Part shown: positions 1-8,873 of the stretch, piece after piece
How positions within the stretch are numbered: the stretch's first letter is position 1
Layout of the letters: each line of letters opens with the position of its first letter
Assembly (NCBI RefSeq): GCF_014643535.1
Contig: NZ_BMJQ01000003.1
Coordinates: 372,001 to 436,000, forward strand
From: Aliidongia dinghuensis
Lineage (GTDB): Bacteria; Pseudomonadota; Alphaproteobacteria; ATCC43930; CGMCC-115725
DNA length: 64,000 bases
Reading direction: 5' to 3'
Notes under the pieces: model-generated
What the model saw: the letters and a program-made list of their open reading frames with translations, nothing else
Databases searched by the model: none
What the model was told of the DNA's origin: nothing
Program-made: the position numbers and the translations under genes

Positions 1-2699
1 TCGGTCGCCGCCAGATCGATCTGGGCACGTCCCGCGGCAAGGCCGAAATAGTTCTGGCCGGCAGCACCCGCCATCGCGGCATCGCCGGCGCCGGCGAAGA
101 AATAATTGGCGCCCTTTGCGCCGATCATGGTCGTGGCACCGCTGCCGCCGACCATCACCGTGACGCCCGGCATGCCCTGCAGCGTGATTTGGCCGGCACC
201 GCCGATCAACATGCTGTGTGCGGTCTTCGCCGCCAGCCGGCCGCCGCCCGGAGCTGGATAGAGGATCTCGTCATCCTGCAGGACATGGCCGTCGGCGAAG
301 CGCGGATTGATGTTGAAGGCATTGCCGTTCGAGAACGCCTTCAACATGTCTTCCGCATTGGCGGAGAGGAAGGCGAAGGCCCGGAGCGCCCGCGGCTGCT
401 GCGTCACCGAAAACAGGCTCGCCGTAGCCGCGCGCGCGATCGCGGCGTAGTCGTCTTTCGACTGCGGCGTGCCGTCGAGCTTGGTCGGCGCGGGCTTGCC
501 GGCGAAGTTCAGGTTGTAGAGCTTCTCCCAGGTATTCACCGGCTGCTTGGTCTGCGGATCGATATAGGCCGAGTAGTAGTCCGGCCCGTGCAGGGGATTG
601 AACCCTTCGGCGCCATGGGTGAAGCGGCCCGCGACGAAATTCGTCATCCAGGCGGCAAACTTCCTTGCCGGCTCCAAGCCGCGCCGCGCTTGCGTGCTCA
701 TCGTGATGGCAAGGAAATCCTGCTGCCACGGTGCGACCGTGGTCTTGTCGTAGGGGTTCTCGACGAAGCCCTCGATCGCGCCGGTCGGAAGCATGGCTCG
801 GTCGACCAGATAGGTCTGGGTGAGCGCCGCCATGTTGTTGTCGAAGACCGACTGGAAATAGGCCTTGAGCGGCTCGTCGTCGGGCGCGATCCAGGAAGCG
901 TTCGCGATCTCGCGCAGGCTCCAGGCGACGCCGCGCACCTGGCTCAGCGCCAGAAGCAACCCGGTCGCGTCCTTGCGGTAGTCCGGATCCTGGCACAGCA
1001 CGATCCAGTTCGCCTCGGCCAGGAGTTGATCCAGGTAGAAATGGCTGCCGGTCGTCAGGTACGGCACATACGCCAGGTCCGGTGTATGTGCATTGTCCAG
1101 TTCCCAGCCGGAATTCGGGTCCACAAAGCCGCCGGGTACGCAGTCGACGGTCTTGCACCGCGGATCCAGAAAAAGGCGCGGATGGTTGAGCGCCGAGACG
1201 ATCCGGCCGTCGAGCTCGCGGACATGCCAGGGGATCGACCCGGCCGCGTCGGCGGCGGCCAGCATGAGCGTCCGGGCGTCGGAATCCTGGGAGACGAGAT
1301 AATTAGCCGCCCAGTCGGTCGTGGGACCAATATCGGCGCGGCCGCCGGTCGTAGCCATCTTGCGCATCACCGGCCCGGCACCGAGCGGCTCGCCCTCCGC
1401 CTTGGCAACCGAGGTCAGCCCCTGCCTGAGCGCGTCACGCGACACGCCCAGCGACAGGTCGAAGTCGGGCACCGCGCCGGCCTTCTCGAGATAGCCGACG
1501 TCGAGCACGACCGACGGCATCGGCGTCTCCCGGTTCCAGAACACCTTGTGCCATTCCTGGAACCGGCGATGGTTGAGGAGCGGCGATTTCCAGGTGGCCA
1601 TGCCGCTCTGCGTGACGGTGGCGCTATAGACGCTCGGCTGCGGGAACAGGTAGGCGAGATCGTTGGACATGATCACGTCCGTCCTGACCCCGCCGTCCGC
1701 CGTCGCCCGGATGTCGAACGTGATGCGGAAGTTCGGCATGATCCGCTTGCTGACGCGATATTCCGAAGCGAGCGGGCCGCTGAGCCAGGTGGTGATCGAG
1801 CTATCGGCGGCACTCGATTCGAGCAGGCTCGCCGCATCGACCGACAGGTCCGGCAGGCCGCTCGTCGCCGGGAATTCGCGCCGCAGCAAAAGATCGTAGC
1901 CATGGGCGAGGATCGTCTGAGGCGTGATCAGCGCGCCTGAGGGCGTGCCCGACCGGGCCGACAGCATGACGGCGACGTTGGCATCATGGGCGAGCGCCGG
2001 CGCCTCGAGGCTGATCACGGCATGCTTGACCGACCGGTCGGGGTAGCGGGCCTTGATGTCGGCCTGCACCGCCACTGTGCCGTTCTGGGTCTTCGCTTCC
2101 AGCACGTCGCCATCCGGGAAGTCTCCCGGCGCGAAAGCCTGACCGAACGTCACGACCCGCGACGGCAGATCAACCTGCGTGTCGTTCCGGACCAGGACGG
2201 CCACGATTTCGCCGGGCTGGCTGGGTTTCGGCAGCGCGGGGGCGAGAACGGGGCCGCCACGGGGAGCATCGCCACCGCTGCTCTTGGCGGAAAACGCCGA
2301 AATATTGACGGGCTGCAGGCTCGGCAGCAGGACCCCGGCGCCATCGATGAAGAAGACCGCAGGCACTCGGTGCATGGTGATCCGCTGGGCGCTGGCATGC
2401 TGGTCCTCCAGCGTCACGCTGCCGTCCTTCTCCACGACGAACCGGTGCAACCACCAGGAATAGAGCCAGACCTTGACCGGCGTCTGCCCATCGCCGGTGA
2501 CGGAGATGGCGCCGTCGGTCTTGGGATCCGGCACCGTGATCGCGCCGTCCTTTGCATCCGCGATGGAGAAGATGATTGGCGGCGAGGCGGCGTAGACCGC
2601 CGGCACCGGCAGCGAGAGGCCGACCCATAGCAGCGCGATCAGCGGCAGGACGTATTTGCCCAAGCTATCCATCCGGCAGAGAATCAATGCGTTCCTCAT
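1..2699 (-). CDS. Large exported protein with glycine-rich beta-roll-like tail (3' end beyond window)
   Basis: An uninterrupted minus-strand frame of about 899 codons runs from ATG at 2699 off the left edge, so the C-terminus is missing. A second in-frame ATG at 2672 would start directly at a Sec-type signal peptide (KYVLPLIALLWVGLSLP, cleavage near VYA/ASPP). Neither ATG has a clear ribosome site. Around residues 180-195 the motif FGQAFAPGDFPDG resembles the first beta domain of PcRGLX/YetA-type exo-rhamnogalacturonan lyase-like proteins. The middle (for example YVPYLTTGSHFYLDQLLAEA) looks like an alpha/alpha-toroid. The last visible 45 residues are glycine-rich (GGSGATTMIGAKGANYF) and recall degenerate RTX/haemolysin-type calcium-binding repeats. 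Export is well supported and a polysaccharide-acting role is inference. It lies downstream of glycosyltransferase and deacetylase genes on the same strand. Confidence 0.75.
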   Translation of the reverse strand, partial: MRNALILCRMDSLGKYVLPLIALLWVGLSLPVPAVYAASPPIIFSIADAKDGAITVPDPKTDGAISVTGDGQTPVKVWLYSWWLHRFVVEKDGSVTLEDQHASAQRITMHRVPAVFFIDGAGVLLPSLQPVNISAFSAKSSGGDAPRGGPVLAPALPKPSQPGEIVAVLVRNDTQVDLPSRVVTFGQAFAPGDFPDGDVLEAKTQNGTVAVQADIKARYPDRSVKHAVISLEAPALAHDANVAVMLSARSGTPSGALITPQTILAHGYDLLLRREFPATSGLPDLSVDAASLLESSAADSSITTWLSGPLASEYRVSKRIMPNFRITFDIRATADGGVRTDVIMSNDLAYLFPQPSVYSATVTQSGMATWKSPLLNHRRFQEWHKVFWNRETPMPSVVLDVGYLEKAGAVPDFDLSLGVSRDALRQGLTSVAKAEGEPLGAGPVMRKMATTGGRADIGPTTDWAANYLVSQDSDARTLMLAAADAAGSIPWHVRELDGRIVSALNHPRLFLDPRCKTVDCVPGGFVDPNSGWELDNAHTPDLAYVPYLTTGSHFYLDQLLAEANWIVLCQDPDYRKDATGLLLALSQVRGVAWSLREIANASWIAPDDEPLKAYFQSVFDNNMAALTQTYLVDRAMLPTGAIEGFVENPYDKTTVAPWQQDFLAITMSTQARRGLEPARKFAAWMTNFVAGRFTHGAEGFNPLHGPDYYSAYIDPQTKQPVNTWEKLYNLNFAGKPAPTKLDGTPQSKDDYAAIARAATASLFSVTQQPRALRAFAFLSANAEDMLKAFSNGNAFNINPRFADGHVLQDDEILYPAPGGGRLAAKTAHSMLIGGAGQITLQGMPGVTVMVGGSGATTMIGAKGANYFFAGAGDAAMAGAAGQNYFGLAAGRAQIDLAAT

Positions 2700-2927
2700 C
2701 AGCGTGCGATGGAAACGGTCCGCGTCCGACCTTTGGCCGAAACTATGCGAAGCGCCCCAGTCTCAAGCAAGCTGAAGCACCTTTCGCTTTCGGTTTGGTG
2801 AAGGAACGGGCCAACTGGCGCGTTAAAATGCCGCCGTTGATGGAAAATTCGCCGCAAAGACCGCACTCGAACCGCTGGCGACGGCGCCGAATCGCTGGCG
2901 TTGGCACCGAATCGGATTGGGGCCCAT

Positions 2928-4004
2928 TCATCCGGCCGGCCCTGCGGCGATCACGTGGCGAAAGACCTGTTCCAACACCTCGGCCTGCACGGCCGGCGAC
3001 AAATGCCGCTCGGCGAAACGGCGGGCGTTTGCACCGAGACGCACACGAGTCTCGGGCTCGTCGATGAGGCGCTGGATCGCGGCCCTGAGCGCCGCCGTAT
3101 CACCGCATGGCACCAGCAGGCAGGTCTCGTCGGGCACGACATAGTCTTGGATGCCGGGCGAGTCGCTCACGATCAGCGCCTTGCCCATCGCCATCGCCTC
3201 GACCAGCGTCGTAACCCCGCTCGCGTGGATCGCCGGGGTGAGCGGCACGACGACGAGGGTCGCCTCCGCCAGCAGGCGGCGATACTCGACGTCGGGCAGA
3301 CGGCGCGACAGCACCGTGACGTTCGGATAGGCCGCGCGATCCACGCGAACCCCGCTCGACTTGATCAGGATCGGCGCTGCGATGCCGCGCGAGGCCTCGA
3401 GCAGCGTCGCGAAATCGCGCGCAGCGTCGTCACCGATCGACAGGATCGCCCCATCCTGCGGAGGCGCCTCGGGCTCATAGAAATCGAGATCGACGTCGGC
3501 CGGCAGGAACTGTAGGAAACCATGCGCCGGCCAGCGCTTTTCCACGTAGGCGACTTGGTTGGAGCCGAGCAGGACGAGCCCATCGGCGCGCGGGATCACG
3601 AAGTCGAGCAGGCGTTCGCGCAGCCGCCAGGCTTCGGTCAGGCCGACGTCATGGATAACGACCCGTCCCTTGAAGCGGAACAGCCGGCGCAATAGCAGCA
3701 CGAGAAGCGCGCTCGATTCGAAATAAGCGACGACGACGTCGACCCGGCGCTCGAACAGGAGGATGCGCAGCGCCCGCAACGGATCGAGCGCACGAAACAG
3801 CGTATGGCCTCCGGCAAACGGGTTCCACGGCCAGTCGAACGGATCGATCAGCTTCGCGTCGATGCCACGCTCGGCCAGGATCGTCAGGACACGCCTCAAA
3901 TCCTCGGCCCCGCCCCGCCGGAAGGCTGCCCATTGCGGACCGAGCTTGCCCGCCGGCACGATCAGGATCTTGAGGCGCCTCGCCTGAACCGGACCAGGCG
4001 TCAC
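2928..4004 (-). CDS. Glycosyltransferase, GT4-like (358 aa)
   Basis: Predicted cytoplasmic sugar transferase with a GT-B fold. The C-terminal half carries the usual GT4 donor-site pattern (HASGVTTLVEAMAMGKALIV, with the conserved Glu in VEAMA) followed by the typical DYVVPDETCLLVPCGD segment. The start is GTG at 4004, overlapping the stop of the upstream glycosyltransferase by 4 bases (GTGA), so the two are translationally coupled. The protein is clearly paralogous to the product at 36211-37353: both share LDPLRAL near residue 75, a VVIxDV segment and the same C-terminal blocks. Acceptor and donor sugars cannot be read from sequence. It is the third gene of a minus-strand group (deacetylase, GT, GT) for surface polysaccharide synthesis. 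Confidence 0.9.
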   Translation of the reverse strand: MTPGPVQARRLKILIVPAGKLGPQWAAFRRGGAEDLRRVLTILAERGIDAKLIDPFDWPWNPFAGGHTLFRALDPLRALRILLFERRVDVVVAYFESSALLVLLLRRLFRFKGRVVIHDVGLTEAWRLRERLLDFVIPRADGLVLLGSNQVAYVEKRWPAHGFLQFLPADVDLDFYEPEAPPQDGAILSIGDDAARDFATLLEASRGIAAPILIKSSGVRVDRAAYPNVTVLSRRLPDVEYRRLLAEATLVVVPLTPAIHASGVTTLVEAMAMGKALIVSDSPGIQDYVVPDETCLLVPCGDTAALRAAIQRLIDEPETRVRLGANARRFAERHLSPAVQAEVLEQVFRHVIAAGPAG

Positions 4005-5230
4005 GAACCGGCGTCGAACAATGCCAGGAACGCCCGCGCCTTGTGGCGCCAGTCAGCCGCCGCCGCCGCCGCGTGGCCGCCGTCGCGCAGCCGTTCGCGC
4101 ACGATGGGATCGCGCCGCATCTCCAGCATCGCCGTCGCGATCTGGTCGACCGAATTGCCGTCGACCAAGAGCCCGTTCACACCGTGCCGCACCGCATCCT
4201 TGCTGCCGCCGTCGCTGCCAGCGATGACCGGCAGGCCGCAGGCATTCGCCTCAAGGAACACGAGGCCGAAGCCTTCGGTATCGCCGTTGGGCAATTTGCG
4301 GTTCGGCATCACGAACACGTCGCCCAGCGCGTAATGGTCGACCAGCTCGTCGTCGGCGACCGAGCCCGAGAAGCTCACGAGCCCGGCCACGCCGCAGTCG
4401 GCTGCAAGCGCTTCGAGCGCGCCGCGATAGGGGCCGTCGCCGACCACGAGCAGGCGGCTGTCGGGAAACTCGACTGCGATCTTGGCGAGCGCGCGGATGG
4501 TCTGGTCGATGCCCTTCTTCTCGAGCAGCCGGCACACCGAGACGAACACGAACGAGCCCTCGATACCGTAGCGCGCAACCAGGTCGGGCCGGCGCTCGAC
4601 CGGCCGGAAGCGCGCCACGTCGACGCCGTTCTCGATCAGCCGGATCCGGTCGGCCGCCTTGTCACCCAAGAGCTCGGCGACTGCCCGCGCCGTGAAGCGG
4701 CTGACCACCACGATGTGATGAGCGGCCATCAGCGCCCGCCGGCGCCGTTCCTTGGTCGAGTCGTAATCGTCCTGGGTCGTGATCTCCTCGCCATGGACAT
4801 AGACCACGCGGGTGATCGACGGGAGGAGCCGCAGCACGCCGAATACCCAGGCGCTCGCGACCAGCTCGCCGATACACACGACGGCGATGCGGTCGCGCAT
4901 CAGGCTGCGGACGAGCGTCGCGAGCAGCCCGGCCCGAATCGAGATGTCCTGCAGGAGGAAGCGCAGGCGGCGCAGGTGCCGCGGCACGGCATCGCCGATC
5001 ACCGTGCGCAGCAGGCCCAAGCGGATGACCGGATAGGGCGCCAGCCGATCATGCTCGCGCCAGCCGATGAGCGGCAGCCCGTCCTGATAGCTGATGCGCG
5101 GCGCCACCACGACGATGCGGCCGCCGGCGGCGCGCGCGAGCGCGTCGTAGACGATGCCGGAGCCGCCGCGCACCGGCGGCAGGTTGTTGGTGATGAGAAG
5201 GACCCGCTTCTCCGCCATCGCCTCAGCCAT
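4001..5230 (-). CDS. Glycosyltransferase family 4 (409 aa)
   Basis: GT-B fold glycosyltransferase. The N-terminus has the acceptor-domain signature LLITNNLPPVRGGSGIVYDA, and the C-terminal nucleotide-sugar domain has VSVCRLLEKKGIDQTI, LLVVGDGPYRGALEAL and the acidic donor motif EGFGLVFLEANACGLPVIAG, all standard for GT4 enzymes. ATG at 5230 overlaps the deacetylase gene stop by 8 bases. A second ATG four codons downstream is possible. It probably adds one sugar to a lipid-linked intermediate at the cytoplasmic face of the membrane. The tight overlaps on both sides mark a three-gene operon with the deacetylase and the GT at 2928. Confidence 0.92.
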   Translation of the reverse strand: MAEAMAEKRVLLITNNLPPVRGGSGIVYDALARAAGGRIVVVAPRISYQDGLPLIGWREHDRLAPYPVIRLGLLRTVIGDAVPRHLRRLRFLLQDISIRAGLLATLVRSLMRDRIAVVCIGELVASAWVFGVLRLLPSITRVVYVHGEEITTQDDYDSTKERRRRALMAAHHIVVVSRFTARAVAELLGDKAADRIRLIENGVDVARFRPVERRPDLVARYGIEGSFVFVSVCRLLEKKGIDQTIRALAKIAVEFPDSRLLVVGDGPYRGALEALAADCGVAGLVSFSGSVADDELVDHYALGDVFVMPNRKLPNGDTEGFGLVFLEANACGLPVIAGSDGGSKDAVRHGVNGLLVDGNSVDQIATAMLEMRRDPIVRERLRDGGHAAAAAADWRHKARAFLALFDAGS

Positions 5231-6251
5231 CGGCCAACAGCGCCGGCAGTTCGGGGGACGCGACGAAGCGGACCCGGAAGCGGTTCGCGAGCATGTCCAT
5301 GATGGCCGACAGACGATCGTAGAACGCGTGCAGATCGGCGCGGCTCTGCACGTAGGGGTTCTGCCCGACGCTGAGCGAGGAGCTGTGCAGGCTGAGCGCC
5401 AGGACCGGTTCCTTGCGGCGCAGCAGGCTGCGGGTCAGCCGTTCGGCGGCGGCGACGTCATTGCCCTCGGGCGAGAGCGTAATGCGTTCGGCAAAGCGCG
5501 TCCGCGCCATCAGGCCAGGCATGATCTGCTGCTTTGGCACGGCACTGAGCCGGCGGTAGAGATGTGCCGCAGTCCGGCCGCCCCAGCCGACGATGCTGCG
5601 GCACAGCGGCACTTCCAGCACCCGGCGCCGGCTGCCGAACCAGAACGTGTTGTAGTCGTCGGCGCTGAAGTCCGGCCCCTGCTCGTCGGCGAACGATGTG
5701 CAGGGCGCCATGCTGGTGTCGACCTCGAAGCCGTATTTCTCGAGCAAGGCCGGCGTATAGGGGCTCAAGCCGTAGCGGCCGGCGCGATAGACCGTCGGGT
5801 CGGTGCCGAAGCAATGGCGGAACAGACGCATCAGCTCGACGAGCTTCGCCTCTTCCAGTTCCGGGCCGAGATTGGTCACGAAGGAATTGCGGATCTCCGG
5901 TGCCTCGGTCAGCGGCGGCGTGACCCAAGGATGCTGCTGAACGCCGACACGGCACTGGCCGCGCGCGACCCGGGCGCTAAGCGAGGCGACGATGCTCTCG
6001 TCCTGCAGCACTGGATAGGTCAGGAGATAGGTCGGCACGGCGCCATAGGCCCCGAGGATGGTCTGCAGGTCGGACAAGTGGCGCATGCAGGTGAGATCAT
6101 AGGGCTCGCCGCGGACCGGGCGCAGCCAGGCGAAATCCTCCTCCGCATCGATCAGCACGCAGCACAGCGGTTGCGTTGACGGCGCGCGCGCGCAGGCCGG
6201 ACGGACCTGAGGAAACGGACTGTTGTTCTTCGGAGGCTGAAGCATGCGCAT
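5223..6251 (-). CDS. WalW-type polysaccharide deacetylase-like protein
   Basis: The protein resembles the WalW branch of the polysaccharide deacetylase (NodB/CE4-like) superfamily. An early acidic metal-type motif reads LIDAEEDFAW, followed by a VGVQQHPWVTPP segment with a candidate metal histidine, YRAGRYGLSPYTP, and LALSLHSSSLSVGQNPYV near the C-terminus. It would remove acetyl groups from a sugar chain or an intermediate. I place the start at ATG 6251. The frame stays open to a TTG at 6269 and another ATG lies at 6245, and none has a strong ribosome site. It heads the minus-strand operon with two glycosyltransferases and is divergent from the GH42-like gene at 6466. It does not look like the usual PEP-CTERM-locus deacetylase, which begins with a DVEDYF-type motif. 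Confidence 0.8.
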   Translation of the reverse strand: MRMLQPPKNNSPFPQVRPACARAPSTQPLCCVLIDAEEDFAWLRPVRGEPYDLTCMRHLSDLQTILGAYGAVPTYLLTYPVLQDESIVASLSARVARGQCRVGVQQHPWVTPPLTEAPEIRNSFVTNLGPELEEAKLVELMRLFRHCFGTDPTVYRAGRYGLSPYTPALLEKYGFEVDTSMAPCTSFADEQGPDFSADDYNTFWFGSRRRVLEVPLCRSIVGWGGRTAAHLYRRLSAVPKQQIMPGLMARTRFAERITLSPEGNDVAAAERLTRSLLRRKEPVLALSLHSSSLSVGQNPYVQSRADLHAFYDRLSAIMDMLANRFRVRFVASPELPALLADG

Positions 6252-6465
6252 CGCTATCGATGGAGACAAGGTCCGTTAGAGGCTTCACCCGTTTCAGCGC
6301 ACCCCTCTCCGGCAGGTCGCTCACGGTTCGGTCGGCATAGATCCCAGTTCTTGCTGAACAAAGCGTTGATGCCGCGATTGTTGCCGCGACCGGGCACGCC
6401 TCGTCTAGAGGCTCCGGCCGACGCCTGCAAGTCCCATCGGCGCTGAACGGAGGAGAGACCGACCT

Positions 6466-8766
6466 TTGCCAAGCGGGTCCGATCCGTGGATGATCCAGCA
6501 AAGCCGCATGAGCCGGAGGTTATCCGAGATTCGCGCCTCGCTTGCAATCGCGTCGCTCGCGGCCCTGCTCGCCGGGCTGGCCGTGCCCTCGGCCGCCCGC
6601 GCCGACGGGCCGGCGTGGCCGGACTACCAGGTGATCATGTGGCAGAACCAGACGCCGGCCCGGCTCGACGGCTTGGCACGCCTTGGCGTGACGGCCGGCA
6701 CGATCCACGGGCGCCACGGTCCGATCGCCCCCGACGAAATCGCGCGCGAAACCGCCCCGTTCCGCGCGCTCGGCCTCGGCTGGTACGTCGAGAACATCGC
6801 GACCGACTTCTATTCGGCCTATCACCGCTGGCACCCGGATCGGCCGGTGACCTGGCTGTTCGACGAGGCGAAACGGCTCCACCGGCAAGATCCTGCCGAT
6901 CTCACGCCCTTCATCCGGACGCCAAGCCTGTCCGATCCCGCGTGGCTCGCCCGCATTGCGACGCGGCTGAAGCAGCATGTCGCCGCTTTCGGCCAGCCGC
7001 GCCCGCTCTTCTTCAACCTGGCCGACGAGGCGGGCACCGGCGACCTCGCCGCCGCCTGGGACTTCGACTTCGCGCCGGCTTCGCTCGACGGCATGCGGGC
7101 CTGGCTGCAGCAGCAATATGGCTCGCTCACCGCCCTCAACCGGGAATGGGACAGCCGCTTCACCAGCTGGTCCGCGGTCGTGCCGATGACGACCAATGAA
7201 GCATTGCGCCGGCCGGACGAGAATTTCGCCGCGTGGGCGGACTTCAAGGAATGGATGGACGAGGCATTTGCCCGTGCCGTGCGGATAGGCACCAACGCCG
7301 TCCACGCGGCCGACCCGGCGGCGCTGGCGGCACTCGAAGGCGCCCAGATCCCGGGCTGGGGCGGCTACGACTACAGCCGCCTCGCCGGCGCGGTCGACGT
7401 GATGGAGATGTATGATTTCGGCAACAACGTCGAAATCGCCCGCGCGCTCAATCCACAGCTGGTCGTGCTCCATACCTCCACGCTGGCGGACGCGTCGCAG
7501 ATCCGCGCAATCTGGCACGCGCTGCTGCTGGGCGGGCGCGGCCTCATCCTGTGGGACGAGAACGGCGCGTTCGTCGACCAGAACGGGGCGCCGACACCGC
7601 GCGGCCGGACGCTCGAGGTGCTCACGACGGAACTGCGCTCGGGGCTCGCGGCACAGCTGATCGCGAGCCGGCCGGCCCGGGATCCGGTCGCCATCCTCTA
7701 TTCGCCGGAGAGCCTGCGGCTCCAGTGGCTGCTCGACCGCAAGGCCGACGGCAAGCCCTGGGCCGAGCGTCAGGCCGAGACCGAATATGACGAGGACAAT
7801 CCAGTGCGTGCGGCGACGCGGCGCGCGGCCGGGCTCCTCTCGCACCTGGGCGTCTCGCCGCAATGGCTGACGCCGGACAGGATCGAGACGGGCGCGCTCG
7901 AGGCCGACCGGATCCGCGTGCTGGTGCTGCCGCACACCATTGCGTTGTCGCCGGCAGAGGCGCAGCGGATTCGGAAATTCCTCGCCCGTGGCGGCACGCT
8001 GCTCACCGACACGATGCCTGGCGCATTCGACCGGCACGGGCGCCGCGTCGAGCGACCGCCGCTGGCCGACCTTGCTGGTCGCGGGCGCTTCCTGCTGCTG
8101 CCCGATCTCATGCAGGACCGGGCGCCGGGCGATCCGCTGCCACTCGTCCGGCTCCGGCGGATCCTGGCAACCGCGGGCGCGCCGCCGCCGTTTACCCTTT
8201 CGGCGGCCGATGGCAGCACCGCGGCCGATATCGACGCGCGCGTCTTCCGCGACGGCGATGCTGTGATCGTCGGCCTGCAGCGGGACGGAGACGGCTCAGC
8301 GGAACAGCCGCAGGCAATCACGCTCGAGCTCGCCGCCCCCGCCTATGTCTACGACCTGCGCCGGCCGGGCCTGCCCCAGCGCACGACCCGGCTGACGCTG
8401 GCGCCGGAGGCGACCAGCGCCGCCATCCTGGCGCTGCTGCCGGCGCCACCCCCGCCCCTGTCGATCGAAGGACCGGACCGGCTCGCGCCCGGCGGCAGCG
8501 CCGACTTCACCATCTCCGAGAAAAGTTCGGCGTGGCGTGGCGGACGGATCGTTCATATCGAGCCGATCGCGCCGGACGGCACGGCGCTGCGCCAGGGCAC
8601 AGCCAATCTGGCGCTCGACGGCAAGCGCACCGTCTGGCGCTTGGCACTCCCCGCCGATGCGACGCCAGGGGCCTGGACCATACGGCTCCGCGACATGTTC
8701 GGCGGCGCCGAGCTCATGCACGGCATAGACGTATCGAAGGTTGCCGACAAACCATCCGACGACTGA
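6466..8766 (+). CDS. Exported GH42-like glycoside hydrolase (beta-galactosidase type)
   Basis: 766 residues. After a signal peptide (ASLAIASLAALLAGLAVPSA, cleavage near ARA/DGPA) comes a TIM-barrel domain with GH42 hallmarks: a DGMRAWLQQQYGSLTALNRE block followed by WDSRFTSW, and the acid/base region FFNLADEAG. GH42 enzymes normally have an Asn-Glu pair there; here it reads Asp-Glu, so activity may be altered. About residues 400-560 match the GH42 trimerisation (Rossmann-like) domain (VLVLPHTIALSP, FLARGGTLLTDTMPG), and a beta-rich C-terminal part follows. The start is TTG 6466 because a GGAGGAG ribosome site lies 10 bases upstream. ATG codons at 6490 and 6508 are alternatives. The protein probably trims or remodels an extracellular polysaccharide made by neighbouring genes. 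Confidence 0.82.
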   Translation: MPSGSDPWMIQQSRMSRRLSEIRASLAIASLAALLAGLAVPSAARADGPAWPDYQVIMWQNQTPARLDGLARLGVTAGTIHGRHGPIAPDEIARETAPFRALGLGWYVENIATDFYSAYHRWHPDRPVTWLFDEAKRLHRQDPADLTPFIRTPSLSDPAWLARIATRLKQHVAAFGQPRPLFFNLADEAGTGDLAAAWDFDFAPASLDGMRAWLQQQYGSLTALNREWDSRFTSWSAVVPMTTNEALRRPDENFAAWADFKEWMDEAFARAVRIGTNAVHAADPAALAALEGAQIPGWGGYDYSRLAGAVDVMEMYDFGNNVEIARALNPQLVVLHTSTLADASQIRAIWHALLLGGRGLILWDENGAFVDQNGAPTPRGRTLEVLTTELRSGLAAQLIASRPARDPVAILYSPESLRLQWLLDRKADGKPWAERQAETEYDEDNPVRAATRRAAGLLSHLGVSPQWLTPDRIETGALEADRIRVLVLPHTIALSPAEAQRIRKFLARGGTLLTDTMPGAFDRHGRRVERPPLADLAGRGRFLLLPDLMQDRAPGDPLPLVRLRRILATAGAPPPFTLSAADGSTAADIDARVFRDGDAVIVGLQRDGDGSAEQPQAITLELAAPAYVYDLRRPGLPQRTTRLTLAPEATSAAILALLPAPPPPLSIEGPDRLAPGGSADFTISEKSSAWRGGRIVHIEPIAPDGTALRQGTANLALDGKRTVWRLALPADATPGAWTIRLRDMFGGAELMHGIDVSKVADKPSDD

Positions 8767-8873
8767 CGCTGGTTGTCCGGCTCGATCCGACGCAGTACAG
8801 TCGCGGTCCCGAGCGACCGCGCCCGACGCGCAAAGCCGCTCCGGGACTTTCCTTGCGGAGATTGGGTGCTGCC

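Noticed and set aside
189..1940. 583-codon plus-strand frame at the left edge
   Set aside because: It runs opposite the long signal-peptide-bearing minus-strand frame and has the His/Arg-rich look of an antisense shadow.
2743..2931. 62-codon minus-strand frame between the first two genes
   Set aside because: It has no ribosome site and no recognisable product and overlaps the end of the glycosyltransferase gene.
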